Part shown: piece by piece, positions 15,622-25,483 of the stretch
Numbering within the stretch: position 1 is the stretch's first letter
Layout of the letters: each line of letters begins with the position of its first letter
Assembly (NCBI RefSeq): GCF_009811555.1
Contig: NZ_BLIN01000002.1
Coordinates: forward strand, 682,001-746,000
Direction of reading: 5' to 3'
Source: Streptomyces caniferus
GTDB lineage: Bacteria; Actinomycetota; Actinomycetes; Streptomycetales; Streptomycetaceae
DNA length: 64,000 nt
The notes under the pieces: model-generated
Database searches by the model: none
What the model saw: only the letters and a program-made list of their open reading frames with translations
What the model was told of the DNA's origin: nothing
Program-made: the position numbers and the translations under genes

Positions 15622-17022
15622 TCAAGCCGGGCGCCAGGTCTCCGCCAGGTCGCCCCACAGGTGGGCGGCGGTCTCGACGCCCTTCATCAGCAGGTCGAGC
15701 TCGACCTTTTCGTTCGGTGCGTGCCAGCCGTCGGACGGCACGGAGATCCCCAGGAAGAGGACCGGGACGCCGAGGACGTCCTGCAGGTCGGCCGCGGGTC
15801 CGGAGCCGCCCTCGCGGGTGAAGCGGATCTTCTGTTCGAAGGCCAGGCCCATGGCGCGGACGAGGGACCGGAGCGCGGGGTGGTCGAGCGGGGTGAGGCA
15901 GGGGCGGGTGGCGCCCCAGAAGGTGATCTCGTGGCGGATGCCGGCCGGGAGCTGGGCGGCGACCCAGTCGCGTACGGACTGCTGCACGGCGGCCGCGCTC
16001 TGGCCCGCGACCAGCCGGAAGGACAGCTTGAGCTGTGCGGTGGACGGCACGATGGTCTTGCCGCCGGGGCCCTGGTAGCCGCCGCCGATGCCGTTGACCT
16101 CGGCGGTGGGGCGGGCCCAGATGCGCTCCAGGGTCGTGCTGCCCGCCTCGCCGAGGGGGGCGTGGGAGTGCGCGGTGCGCAGCCACTCCTCCTCGTCGAA
16201 GGGCAGCTCGGCGAAGAGTTCCCGCTCCCGCTCGGTGAGCTCGATCACGCCGTCGTAGAAGCCGGGGACGGCGACGCGGCGGTCGGTGTCGTGCAGCGCG
16301 GCGGCCAGCCGGGCGGCCTCGGTGGCGGGGTTGGGGACCGCACCGCCGAACGAGCCGGAGTGGATGTCCTGGTCGGGGCCGTAGAGGTCGATCTGGCAGT
16401 CCGTGAGGCCGCGCATGCCGGTGCACACCGTGGGGGTGTCCCGGGACCACATGCCGGTGTCGGAAACGATCACCGCGTCGCAGGCGAGGCGGTCGGCGTG
16501 CTTCTCGATCAGGGCCGGGAAGTTCGGTGAGCCGGACTCCTCCTCGCCCTCGATGAGCAGCTTGAGGTTGACCGCGGGGGCGGTGCGGCCGGTCGCGGCG
16601 AGGTGCGCGCGCACGCCCAGGGTGTGGAAGAACACCTGGCCCTTGTCGTCGGCGGCGCCGCGGGCATAGAGCTTGCCGTCGACGGTGTGCGGGGTGAAGG
16701 GGTCGGTGTGCCAGCCGTCCTCGCGGGCGGCGGGCTGTACGTCGTGGTGGCCGTAGACGAGCACGGTCGGCGCGGACGGGTCGTCCGAGGGCCACTCGGC
16801 GAAGACCGCGGGCAGGCCGTCGGTCTCCCAGATCTCGGCGGTGGTGAAGCCGGTGTCGGAGAGCTTCGCGGCGAGCCATTCGGCGCTGCGGCGCACCTCG
16901 CCTGCGCGCTCCGGGTCGGCGGACACGGAGGGGATGCGCAGCCACTCGGCGAGGTCCTGGAGGAAGGCTTCGCGGTGGAGGGCGATGTACGCGCGGACGG
17001 CGCTGTCCGGGGTTGTGCTCAT
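15622..17022 (-). CDS. M20-family metallodipeptidase
   Basis: Protein of 466 aa starting at ATG 17022. M20 signatures are visible: the first metal-ligand segment VYGHHDVQPA near 90, DDKGQVFFH, the catalytic pair in EGEEESGSPN near 150, SDTGMW, and a C-terminal FTREGGSGPAADLQ. It hydrolyses di- or acyl-peptides with a two-metal centre; specificity cannot be told. Its stop at 15622 is 76 bp from the nudC start. It lies between nudC and adnB, where mycobacteria have Rv3200c, so it seems to be a lineage-specific replacement. Confidence 0.9.
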   Translation of the reverse strand: MSTTPDSAVRAYIALHREAFLQDLAEWLRIPSVSADPERAGEVRRSAEWLAAKLSDTGFTTAEIWETDGLPAVFAEWPSDDPSAPTVLVYGHHDVQPAAREDGWHTDPFTPHTVDGKLYARGAADDKGQVFFHTLGVRAHLAATGRTAPAVNLKLLIEGEEESGSPNFPALIEKHADRLACDAVIVSDTGMWSRDTPTVCTGMRGLTDCQIDLYGPDQDIHSGSFGGAVPNPATEAARLAAALHDTDRRVAVPGFYDGVIELTERERELFAELPFDEEEWLRTAHSHAPLGEAGSTTLERIWARPTAEVNGIGGGYQGPGGKTIVPSTAQLKLSFRLVAGQSAAAVQQSVRDWVAAQLPAGIRHEITFWGATRPCLTPLDHPALRSLVRAMGLAFEQKIRFTREGGSGPAADLQDVLGVPVLFLGISVPSDGWHAPNEKVELDLLMKGVETAAHLWGDLAETWRPA

Positions 17023-17032
17023 ACGCCCGACC

Positions 17033-20000
17033 CTATCGGCCGTGCGCGGGCGGCCGGTCGGCGGTCTCGCCGAGCAGGATGCGTTCGAGTCCGGCGCGGC
17101 CGGGCAGCCGGGCGGGTCTGACCACTTCGCCGCTGCGGACGTAGAGGAAGGCGGCGTCGACGGCGGACGGTTCCAGGCCGTACCGCTCGGCCCAGGCGAG
17201 GCGGTAGACGGCCAGCTGGAGGGGGTCGGCGCTGTGGGCGCGGCCGGTCTTCCAGTCGACGATCTCGAAGCGGTCGCCGTCGGGGCCGGGCTCCTTGTAG
17301 ACGGCGTCGATCCGGCCGCGGATCAGCCGTCCCGCGAGGGTGAGTTCGAAGGGGGCCTCGACGCGGTAGGGAGTGCGGTGGGCGTAGGGGGTGCGGGCGA
17401 AGGCTTCCTTGAGGGTTTCGAGGTCGTGCTCGTCGACGATCCCGGCTTCTGCGCCCTCTTCGGCGCCGGGCAGCTCGTCGGGGCCGAGCAGCGGCAGGGT
17501 CAGCTCTTCGAAGCGGGACTCGACCCAGGCGTGGAAGCGGGTGCCACGGCGGGCGCCGGGCTGCGGCGGGCGCGGCATGGGGCGGGCGAGTTCGCGGGCG
17601 AAGCCGTCGGGGTCGGCGGCGAGGCGGAGCAGTTGGGTGGCGCTGAGCGCGGAGGGCAGCGGGACGTCACGGACGGTGGCGCGGGAGCGGCGCAGCTCGG
17701 CGGCGAGCGCGTCCAGATCGCGGTCCCAGGAGCCGACGGTGCGCCGTTCCTCGGGGAGGAGGGTGTGCGGCGCGGTGTCTTCGGGGTGGGCGGCGCCGGG
17801 GTGGGGGGCTGCCGTGACGTCGGGCTCGGCGGAGCGCTGGGCGACGATACGGGCACGGTGGGGGGACGGCTGGGTCTCGGGGGCGTCGTACGGCGCGGCC
17901 TCATCGGACGGCCCGGGGCCGGCCTCGGCGGCGGACCCGTCGAAGGGCGTGGCCTCGTCGTACATGGCGGCCTCGTAGTCCGACGGGGCCTCGTCGAACG
18001 GCGGGACCTCGTCGTACGGCGGGATCTCGTCGTAGGGCGGGCCCTCGTCGTACGGGTCGGCCTCGGGGAGGCCGTACGGGTCGGCGTCCCATGGATCGTC
18101 CGCCGGTGGCGGCGGCCAGTCGGGGTCGTGGGCGGACAGGGACGGGGCAGCGGTGGCGTGCTCCTCCGTCCGGCGCTCCAGATGGGCGCGGACCGTGGCC
18201 GCGGCGGCGCGGCGGCGGGCCGTGGCGGTGGGGTCGAGGGGCAGCGGCCAGGCCTGTTCCGTGGCGGCCTCGGCGAGGGCGGGGTTCTCCTCGCCGTCCT
18301 CGGGGGCCGGGGCCCAGTGCTCGATCTCGCCGTGTCCTGCCTCGCAGTGCTCGCGCAGCGCCTCCAGGAAGGCGGACGGACCGCGGGGCCGCTTCTGCTG
18401 GGGGCCCCACCAGTGGCCGGAGCCGAGCAGCAGGGAGCGGGGGCGGGTGAAGGTGACGTAGCCGAGGCGGAGTTCCTCGGTCTCCTGGTGCTGCTTCATC
18501 GCCTCCTTGAAGGATTTCAGCCCGCGGGCGGCCCATTCCCCGACGTCGGGGAGGGTGGCGGCGTCGCCGCGCAGGGCGTGCGGGAGGACCTTGGACCGGC
18601 TGGTCCAGGACTCGCGGGCCTGTTCGCTGGGGAACTGCTTGGCGACCAGGCCGGGTACGGCGACCACGTCCCATTCCAGGCCCTTGGACTTGTGGGCGGT
18701 GAGGACCTTGACGGTGTTGTCGCCGCCGGGGAGGGAGCTGTCCAGGCCCTTTTCGTGCTGGACGGCGGTGCGCAGGAAGCCGAGGAAGGCGAGCAGGGTG
18801 GCGTCGCCGTCGAGGGATTCGCCGCCCTGTTTGGCGGCGAATCCGGCGGCGATGTCGAGGAAGGTGCCGAGCGTTTCGCGGCGGCGGGCGGCGAGGGCGT
18901 GCGGTGACGCGGACAGCTCGACTTCCAGGCCGGTGGCGGCGAGCACCCGGTGGAGCACGTCCATGAGGGGGTCGCCGAGGGAGCGGCGCAGGTCGCGGAG
19001 TTCGGTGGCGAGGTAGGCGAAGCGCACCCGTGCCTCGGCGGAGAACGGGAGTCCGTCGTCGGGCCCTTCGGCCTCCAGGAAGGTGTCGAGCGCGTCGGCG
19101 AGCGAGATGGTCTCGGCGGGGTCCACGCCTTCGACGGCCTCGGCGAGGCGCTGCCCGGGGTCGTCGGACGGTGCGGCGCGGTGGACGAGGGTGCGGGCGC
19201 GTCGGCCCAGGAGCGCGAGGTCGCGGGGGCCGATCCGCCAGCGCGGGCCGACCAGCAGGCGGACCAGGGCGGCGTTGGCCGTCGGGTCCTGGAGCACTTC
19301 GCAGACGGCGACGAGGTCGGCGATCTCGGGCAGGTGCAGCAGCCCGGAGAGCCCGACGACCTCCACGGGGACGTCCCGGGCGACCAGCTCTCCCTGGATG
19401 CGGGCGAAGTCGCCGGCGGTGCGGCACAGGACGGCGATCTCGCCGGGTGGGGTGCCGGTGCGGACGAGGTGGGCGAGGGAGTCGGCGAGCCAGGTGAGCT
19501 CTTCGGCGTGGGTGGGCAGCAGGGCGCAGCGGACGATGCCGTCGCGTTCGGCGCCGGGGGCGGGGCGGAGCGCTTCGACGCCCTCGTGCAGGTGGCGGAG
19601 CGGTGCGGCGAGGCCGTTGGCGAGGTCGAGGAGGCGGCCGCCGCTGCGGCGGTTCTCGCTGAGGGCGTACCGGCGGGCGGGGGTGCCGTCCTGGAAGGGG
19701 AAGTGGGCGGGGAAGTCGTCGAGGTTGGCCACGGAGGCGCCGCGCCAGCCGTAGATGGCCTGGCAGGGGTCGCCGACGGCGGTGACGGCGTGCCCGGTGG
19801 GGGTACCGGGGTCGGCACCGGTCCCGGGGTCGGCACCGGCACCGAAGAGGCCGGAGAGCAGCAGTCGTTGGGCGACGGAGGTGTCCTGGTACTCGTCGAG
19901 CAGGACGACACGGAATTCGTCGCGCAGGATCCGGCCGACTTCGGGGCGGGTGGTGGCGAGGGTCGCGCAGTGGGCGATCTGGTCGCCGAAGTCGAGGAGG

Positions 20001-20728
20001 TCGCGGCGGCGCTTCTCGGCCCGGTAGGCGGTGACGAGGTCGAGGAGTTCCAGGCGGCCGCGGGCGGTTTCGGGGGCCTTGCGCAGGTCGGCGTTGGTGA
20101 GCTTCACGCCGTCGAGGGCGGCGAGGAGCTCGGTGTCGTGGGTGCGGAGCGCGGCGGGGTCCACGAGGTGCTCGGCGAGCTCGGCGTCCAGGGCGAGGAC
20201 GTCCTCCACGAGGGAGGGCAGGGAGGTGGTGAGCGCCGGGTAGGGGCCGGGGGCGGCTCGGAGGGTACGGGCGGCGAGCTGGAAGCGGGTGGCGTCGGCG
20301 AGGAGCCGGGCGCTGGGCTCCAGGCCGATGCGCAGGCCGTGGTCCTTGAGGAGCTGGCCGGCGAAGGCGTGGTAAGTGGAGATCCGCGGCTCTCCGGGGG
20401 GCTGGCCGCCGGCGGTGCCGTCGGCGTCGGGCGGGAGCGCGTCGGGGTCGGTGACTCCGGCGGCGAGGAGGGCGGCCCTGACGCGTTCGGCGAGCTCGCC
20501 GGCCGCTTTGTTCGTGAACGTCAGCCCGAGGACCTGTTCGGGGGCGACCTGGCCGGTGCCGACCAGCCACACCACGCGCGCGGCCATCACCGTGGTCTTG
20601 CCCGAACCGGCTCCGGCCACGATGACCTGCGGAGCGGGCGGAGCGGTGATGCACTCCATCTGCTCCGGCGTGAACGGGATGCCGAGGAGCTCCTTGAGCT
20701 GCTCGGGGTCGTTGAGTCGAGCTGACAC
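17033..20728 (-). CDS. adnB: AdnB-like helicase-nuclease subunit (UvrD-type motor plus RecB-type nuclease)
   Basis: Protein of 1231 aa from GTG 20728 (VSARLNDPEQLK); an ATG 10 codons upstream is also possible. The motor has GAGSGKTTVMAARV (Walker A), LDEYQDTSVAQRLLL, GDPCQAIYGWRGAS and LTAHKSKGLEWDVV. The C-terminal nuclease has RGRIDAVY, IVDWKTGRAHSADPLQ and LAVYRL (PD-(D/E)xK motifs). AdnAB is the actinobacterial heterodimeric end-resection motor-nuclease, and the locus has been reported as essential in Streptomyces (from memory). Residues about 875-980 are an acidic insertion of repeated YDE/PPYDE units. It lies downstream of adnA with a 194-bp gap. Confidence 0.9.
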   Translation of the reverse strand: MSARLNDPEQLKELLGIPFTPEQMECITAPPAPQVIVAGAGSGKTTVMAARVVWLVGTGQVAPEQVLGLTFTNKAAGELAERVRAALLAAGVTDPDALPPDADGTAGGQPPGEPRISTYHAFAGQLLKDHGLRIGLEPSARLLADATRFQLAARTLRAAPGPYPALTTSLPSLVEDVLALDAELAEHLVDPAALRTHDTELLAALDGVKLTNADLRKAPETARGRLELLDLVTAYRAEKRRRDLLDFGDQIAHCATLATTRPEVGRILRDEFRVVLLDEYQDTSVAQRLLLSGLFGAGADPGTGADPGTPTGHAVTAVGDPCQAIYGWRGASVANLDDFPAHFPFQDGTPARRYALSENRRSGGRLLDLANGLAAPLRHLHEGVEALRPAPGAERDGIVRCALLPTHAEELTWLADSLAHLVRTGTPPGEIAVLCRTAGDFARIQGELVARDVPVEVVGLSGLLHLPEIADLVAVCEVLQDPTANAALVRLLVGPRWRIGPRDLALLGRRARTLVHRAAPSDDPGQRLAEAVEGVDPAETISLADALDTFLEAEGPDDGLPFSAEARVRFAYLATELRDLRRSLGDPLMDVLHRVLAATGLEVELSASPHALAARRRETLGTFLDIAAGFAAKQGGESLDGDATLLAFLGFLRTAVQHEKGLDSSLPGGDNTVKVLTAHKSKGLEWDVVAVPGLVAKQFPSEQARESWTSRSKVLPHALRGDAATLPDVGEWAARGLKSFKEAMKQHQETEELRLGYVTFTRPRSLLLGSGHWWGPQQKRPRGPSAFLEALREHCEAGHGEIEHWAPAPEDGEENPALAEAATEQAWPLPLDPTATARRRAAAATVRAHLERRTEEHATAAPSLSAHDPDWPPPPADDPWDADPYGLPEADPYDEGPPYDEIPPYDEVPPFDEAPSDYEAAMYDEATPFDGSAAEAGPGPSDEAAPYDAPETQPSPHRARIVAQRSAEPDVTAAPHPGAAHPEDTAPHTLLPEERRTVGSWDRDLDALAAELRRSRATVRDVPLPSALSATQLLRLAADPDGFARELARPMPRPPQPGARRGTRFHAWVESRFEELTLPLLGPDELPGAEEGAEAGIVDEHDLETLKEAFARTPYAHRTPYRVEAPFELTLAGRLIRGRIDAVYKEPGPDGDRFEIVDWKTGRAHSADPLQLAVYRLAWAERYGLEPSAVDAAFLYVRSGEVVRPARLPGRAGLERILLGETADRPPAHGR

Positions 20729-20922
20729 AGCGAAAACCGTAACGGGCGCCACTGACATTCACCGTCGCCCGGGGCATCGGCGCAGGTCACAGGGGCGGAG
20801 ACGCCGAGGCGGGACCGCTGGGGCGCGGGCACCGAGGCCGGGACACCCGGGCGGGCCGTCGCCCGCGGAGGGGCCGACGCCCTCCTGCCCCGCTCCTCCA
20901 CTCCCCCGCCGCCGCGGCCCGC

Positions 20923-23900
20923 TCACTCCACGACGTGCCGCCCCTCCGGCTGTGCGCTGCACGACGCCCGGAACGCGCAGTGGGTGCAGTGCGTGCCGGT
21001 GGTCGGCGTGAACCGCTCCTCCAGGACGCGGCCCGCGGCGGTGGCGAGCAGGTCGCCGACCCACTCCCCCTCCAGCGGCTGCTGCGCCTGTACGGAGGGC
21101 AGCGCATCGCCGCCTTCCTTCTGGGCGGCGCCCAGCCGCAGGTGCACCAGTTCCGCGCCGCCCGGTTCCGGCGTGCGGCCGTCGAAGGCGTCGTCGACGG
21201 CGCCCTCGCGCACCGCGAGCTGGTAGACGGCGAGCTGGGGGTGGCGGGCGACCTCGGGTCCGGTCGGTTTCTGCTTGCCGGTCTTGAAGTCGACGACGTA
21301 CGCCCGGCCCTGCGCGTCCCGGGAGACGTGGTCCATGCTGCCGCGGATACGGACCTCGTAGGCGCCGGCCCGGAGGGTCAGGTCGAAGCCGTGCTCGGTG
21401 GCGACGGTGTCCCGGCCGCGGGTCTCGCGTTCCATGACGTGCCAGCGCAGGAAGCGCTCCAGGGCGGCGCGCGCGGTGTCCTTCTCCTGGCGTGACTTCC
21501 AGGGGGCGTCGAAGGCGAGGGCGTCCCATACGGAGTCCAAGCGCTCCATCAGGACGGTCAGATCGGCGGGCGTACGGCCGGAGGCGACCTCGTCGGCGAG
21601 CACGTGCACCACGTTGCCGAAGCCCTGGGCGGCGGTGGCCGGGGTGTCCGCCTTGACCTCGCGTCCCAGGAACCACTGGAGGGAGCAGGTGTGGGCGAGC
21701 TGGTCGAGGGCGCTGCCGGAGAGGACCACGGGGTGGTCCCGGTCGCGGAGCGGGACGGTGCTGTGGGTGGGTTCGTACAGGCCCCACCAGTTGTCGGGGT
21801 GGGCGGCCGGCACCAAGGGGTGGTGGTCGTCGTCGTGCAGGCCGGCGAGTTTCGCGAGGCGCTGGGCGGCGGCCTCGCGCAGCGCCGGGGTGGCGGCCGG
21901 GTCGACGGTGGTGGCGCGCAGCTCGGCGACGAGCGCGGCCACCGACAGGGGCCGGCGCGGGCGGCCGGTGACGTCCTGGGGGGTGACGCCCAGCTCGGTG
22001 AGGAACCGGGAGGGCTGGTCACCGTCGTCGGCCGCGGCCTTCACGGCGGTGACGACCAGCCGTTCGCGGGCCCGGGTGGCGGCGACGTAGAACAGCCGGC
22101 GTTCCTCGGCGAGCAGCGCGCCCGGGGTGAGCGGCTCGGCCAGGCCGTCGCGGCCGATCCTGTCGGCTTCCAGGAGCGAGCCGCGCCGGCGCAGGTCGGG
22201 CCAGAGTCCTTCCTGCACCCCGGCGACGACGACGAGCCGCCATTCCAGGCCCTTGGCGCGGTGCGCGGTCATCAGCCGTACGGCGTCGGGGCGCACCGCG
22301 CGCCGGGTGAGGGTGTCGGCAGCGATGTCCTGGGCGTCGAGTTCCTCCAGGAAGTTGAGCGCGCCGCGGCCGCCGGTGCGCTCCTCGGCGCGGGCCGCGG
22401 TCTCGAACAGCGCGACGACGGCGTCCAGGTCCCGGTCGGCGTTGCGCCCGGCGGCGCCCCCGCGGTGGGCGGCCCGCTCCAGGCGCTGCGGCCAGGGGGT
22501 GCCGTCCCACAGCTCCCACAGCGCCTGCTCCGCCGTGCCGCCGCCGGCCAGCAGTTCGCGGGCCTTGCGCAGCAGCAGCCCGAGCCGCTGGGCGCCGCGC
22601 GCGTAGGCGGGGTCGTGGGCCACCAGGCGCTGCGGTTCGGCGAGCGCCCGGGCGATCAGCTCGTCGGAGGGCCGCGGCAGGGCCTGCCCGGCGGCCCGTT
22701 CCTCCTCGCGCAGGGCCCGGCCCAGTCGCCGCAGATCGGCGGAGTCCATTCCGCCCAGGGGGGAGGTCAGCAGGTCGAGGGCGGTTTCGGCATCGAGCAC
22801 GGGGCGGGCGGCGTCTCCGGGGACGGCTTCGGTGGTCGGAGCGGCCTCGGGGGCGGCCTCGACGAACACGGCGTCCTCAGGAGCGACCTCGTCGGTCGGG
22901 GCGTCCTCGGAGGCGCCCCCGGCGGACGGAGCGACCTCAGGAGCGACCTCGACGAACGCGGCGTCCTCGGAGGCCGCCGCGCCGGCTTCCGCCCCACCGG
23001 ATGTGGCGTCACCCGATGCGGCGTCACCGAAGGAGTCACCGCCGCAGGAGTCGTCCCCGAAGGAGTCGTCCCCGAAAGAATCCTCACCGAGGAAGTCGCC
23101 GCCGATGGAGTCGTCGACGAAGGCAGCCTCGGCGTCCTGCTGCCCCAGCGCAGCCCGTGCCGCCACCCGTAGTGCCGTCAGCAGGGGGGCGACCGCGGGT
23201 TCGTGGCGCAGGGGCAGATCGTCGCCGTCGATGTCGAGCGGCACTCCGGCGGAGGTCAGCGCGCGGCGTACCGCGGGGAGCGAGCGCCCCCCGGCGCGGA
23301 CGAGAACGGCCATCTCGCGCCAGGGCACGCCGTCCTCCAGGTGGGCGCGGCGCAGGATGTCGGCGATGTTGTCGAGCTCGGTGCCGGGTGTCGGGTACGT
23401 GTACACCTCGACGCGGCCGCCGTCCCGTACGGGCACCGGCTCGCGGTGGGCGCGTACCGCCTTGGCCGGGAGGCGGGTGAGCGGCATCCGGCGGGTCAGC
23501 AGCCGGGTGGCCGCGAGCAGGTCGGCGCCGGAGCGCCGGGCGGTGCCGAGCACGGCCACCGGGGCGGGGGTGCCGTCGGCGCGGCGGAAGGTCTCGGGGA
23601 AGTCGAGGATGCCGTTGACGTCGGCGCCCCGGAAGGCGTAGATCGACTGGTCCGGGTCGCCGAAGGCGATGAGCGTGCGTCCCGGGGAGCCCGGCCGTCC
23701 CGTCGCTCCGTGGTTGCCGGCGAGCGCGCGCAGCAGCCGTACCTGGGCGACGTCGGTGTCCTGGTACTCGTCGACGTAGACCGCGTCATAGGCGGCGGCC
23801 AGCTGCGCCGCGACATCGGTGTGTTCGGCGAGCAGCACCGCACGGTGCACCAGCTCGGCGTAGTCCAGTACGCCCTGGCCGTCGAGGACGTCGAGGTATT

Positions 23901-24636
23901 CGGCGAGGAAGGCGGCCGCGGCGCTCCAGTCGGGGCGTCCGGTGCGGCGGGCGAAGGCGCCGAGGGCGTCCGGGCCCAGGCCCAGTTCGCGACTGCGGGC
24001 TAGCACCGCGCGGACCTCGTCGGCGAAGCCGCGGGTGGTCAGGCAGGCCCGCAGTTCGTCCGGCCAGCTCACCCGGGCGCGGCCGGCGCCGGCCAGCTCC
24101 GCCTGTCCTTCGAGGAGCTCGCGGACGACGAGATCCTGCTCGGGTCCGGACAGCAGCCGCACCGGGTCGGCGAAGAGGTCGGCGTCCTGGTGGGCGCGCA
24201 CCAGGGCGTAGCAGAAGGAGTGGAAGGTCGTCGCCTGCGGGATGCCCGCCCGCGGCCCGCCGCCCCCCGTGCCGGGTGGCCCGCCGGGCTGTCCTTCCAG
24301 GTCCGTCAGCCGGGCCGCGAGCCGGTCGCGGAGTTCGACGGCGGCCTTGCGGCTGAAGGTGAGGACGAGGATCCGCTCGGGGTCGCCGCCGGCCCGTACC
24401 CGGCGGGCCACCGACTCCACCAGCGTCGTGGTCTTGCCGGTGCCCGGTCCGGCCAGCACCAGCAGCGGCCCGTGCCGGTGGTCAACCACGGCGCGCTGTG
24501 CTGCGTCCAACGCAGGAGGAGTCACCCGTCCCGGCGGGGTGCGCACCAGCCGGTACGCGCCTGCGGCACCCCGCGGCGCCGCCCGGTGGGGCTGCGTCGG
24601 CGGGATGGCCGGGAAGGCCGAGAAGGAGGAACTCAC
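20923..24636 (-). CDS. adnA: AdnA-like helicase-nuclease subunit (UvrD-type motor plus RecB-type nuclease)
   Basis: Protein of 1237 aa from GTG 24636. LAGPGTGKTTTLVESVARR is Walker A, followed by VDEYQDTDVAQVRLL, GDPDQSIYAFRGADV, MTAHRAKGLEWRLV and ATRARERLV. The C-terminal nuclease has GSMDHVSRD, VVDFKTGKQKPTGPEV and QLAVYQLAV. The cluster CTHCAFRASC near the end, with an upstream Cys in HTCSLQWF, looks like the iron-sulfur staple of AddB/AdnA nucleases. Residues about 500-620 form a low-complexity Asp/Glu/Ala/Ser insertion. Gene order equals Rv3202c-Rv3201c; assignment to AdnA rather than AdnB rests on order and the cysteine cluster. Confidence 0.9.
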   Translation of the reverse strand: MSSSFSAFPAIPPTQPHRAAPRGAAGAYRLVRTPPGRVTPPALDAAQRAVVDHRHGPLLVLAGPGTGKTTTLVESVARRVRAGGDPERILVLTFSRKAAVELRDRLAARLTDLEGQPGGPPGTGGGGPRAGIPQATTFHSFCYALVRAHQDADLFADPVRLLSGPEQDLVVRELLEGQAELAGAGRARVSWPDELRACLTTRGFADEVRAVLARSRELGLGPDALGAFARRTGRPDWSAAAAFLAEYLDVLDGQGVLDYAELVHRAVLLAEHTDVAAQLAAAYDAVYVDEYQDTDVAQVRLLRALAGNHGATGRPGSPGRTLIAFGDPDQSIYAFRGADVNGILDFPETFRRADGTPAPVAVLGTARRSGADLLAATRLLTRRMPLTRLPAKAVRAHREPVPVRDGGRVEVYTYPTPGTELDNIADILRRAHLEDGVPWREMAVLVRAGGRSLPAVRRALTSAGVPLDIDGDDLPLRHEPAVAPLLTALRVAARAALGQQDAEAAFVDDSIGGDFLGEDSFGDDSFGDDSCGGDSFGDAASGDATSGGAEAGAAASEDAAFVEVAPEVAPSAGGASEDAPTDEVAPEDAVFVEAAPEAAPTTEAVPGDAARPVLDAETALDLLTSPLGGMDSADLRRLGRALREEERAAGQALPRPSDELIARALAEPQRLVAHDPAYARGAQRLGLLLRKARELLAGGGTAEQALWELWDGTPWPQRLERAAHRGGAAGRNADRDLDAVVALFETAARAEERTGGRGALNFLEELDAQDIAADTLTRRAVRPDAVRLMTAHRAKGLEWRLVVVAGVQEGLWPDLRRRGSLLEADRIGRDGLAEPLTPGALLAEERRLFYVAATRARERLVVTAVKAAADDGDQPSRFLTELGVTPQDVTGRPRRPLSVAALVAELRATTVDPAATPALREAAAQRLAKLAGLHDDDHHPLVPAAHPDNWWGLYEPTHSTVPLRDRDHPVVLSGSALDQLAHTCSLQWFLGREVKADTPATAAQGFGNVVHVLADEVASGRTPADLTVLMERLDSVWDALAFDAPWKSRQEKDTARAALERFLRWHVMERETRGRDTVATEHGFDLTLRAGAYEVRIRGSMDHVSRDAQGRAYVVDFKTGKQKPTGPEVARHPQLAVYQLAVREGAVDDAFDGRTPEPGGAELVHLRLGAAQKEGGDALPSVQAQQPLEGEWVGDLLATAAGRVLEERFTPTTGTHCTHCAFRASCSAQPEGRHVVE

Positions 24637-24829
24637 GTGGATCGCCGGTCCTGAGGAGGTGCTCGTCGTGGTGCGGAGGTGGTGCGCGGCGCCGTGGGCC
24701 GCCGGCCGGGGGTGGTCCGGCTGCGCGGCGCGCGCCGGGGCCGTCGTCGTGACGGCAGGGCCCGACGCTACGCCAGGCGGCGCCCGGCCCGCAGCGCGTC
24801 CCACGGCCCGTCGCGGGGCGCCGCCGGTG

Positions 24830-25297
24830 CTACGGAACCGCGCCGCCGTCGGGGAGCGCGTCGCCGCCCTCGGGGCGCCCGTCCCAGCGGGCCCGCCGCA
24901 TGTCGAGCCGCGGTATGTGGTCCTCGGCGGCGTGCGGGGCCGTGCGCAGGGGCGTGCCCTCGTCGCGGTAGTGCGCCAGCGCGCGCAGTTCGCTGCCGGG
25001 CAGCAGCCGGCCGTCCGCGCGCACCACCCGCCACCAGGGCACCGCGGCACCGTAGAGCGCCATCACCCGGCCCACCTGCCGCGGGCCGCCCTCCCGTCGC
25101 CCGCCACCGTCCTTCGCCACGAGCCCGTCGGGCCGCTCCTCGTCCCGCAGCCACTCGGCGACGTCGCCGTACGTCATCACCCGGCCCGCCGGGATCAGCT
25201 CGGCCACGGCCAGGACCCGTTCCGCGTACTCCGGGTATTCCGGGTCTTCCGGGTTTGCGGGGAATTCACCCTTCGTCTCATCTCCGGTCCCACTCAT
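24830..25297 (-). CDS. Alkyltransferase-like (ATL) DNA-damage protein
   Basis: Protein of 155 aa from ATG 25297, with AGGA 8 nt upstream. It has the fold of the O6-alkylguanine-DNA transferase DNA-binding domain: LIPAGRVMTYGDVAEWLRD, VGRVMALYG and VPWWRVVRADGRLLPG. The reactive Cys of the PCHR motif is replaced (PWWR), so it cannot accept alkyl groups. ATL proteins bind O6-alkylguanine lesions and recruit nucleotide-excision repair. The C-terminus is unusually long and acidic. It lies upstream of adnA on the same strand, consistent with a repair cluster. Confidence 0.88.
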   Translation of the reverse strand: MSGTGDETKGEFPANPEDPEYPEYAERVLAVAELIPAGRVMTYGDVAEWLRDEERPDGLVAKDGGGRREGGPRQVGRVMALYGAAVPWWRVVRADGRLLPGSELRALAHYRDEGTPLRTAPHAAEDHIPRLDMRRARWDGRPEGGDALPDGGAVP

Positions 25298-25483
25298 TCG
25301 GTCCATCCTGCCGCACGGCACCGACAATGGGATCGGACACACGGTCCCGCGCCCCCGGGAGGTCGGTGGCAGGGCGCCGACGGCCCCGTGCGGGGAGGCC
25401 GTTCCGCTACCCGCACCCCCGAAATGCACCCTGATGCCCCCCTCCACCACTCGGCCGTGCCACCATCTTCCGGACGGTGACTG

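Noticed and set aside
24830..25297. DNA (modification) methyltransferase reading of the ATL gene, sometimes used in databases
   Set aside because: The fold matches the O6-alkylguanine transferase DNA-binding domain without the reactive Cys; no SAM-binding motif is present.
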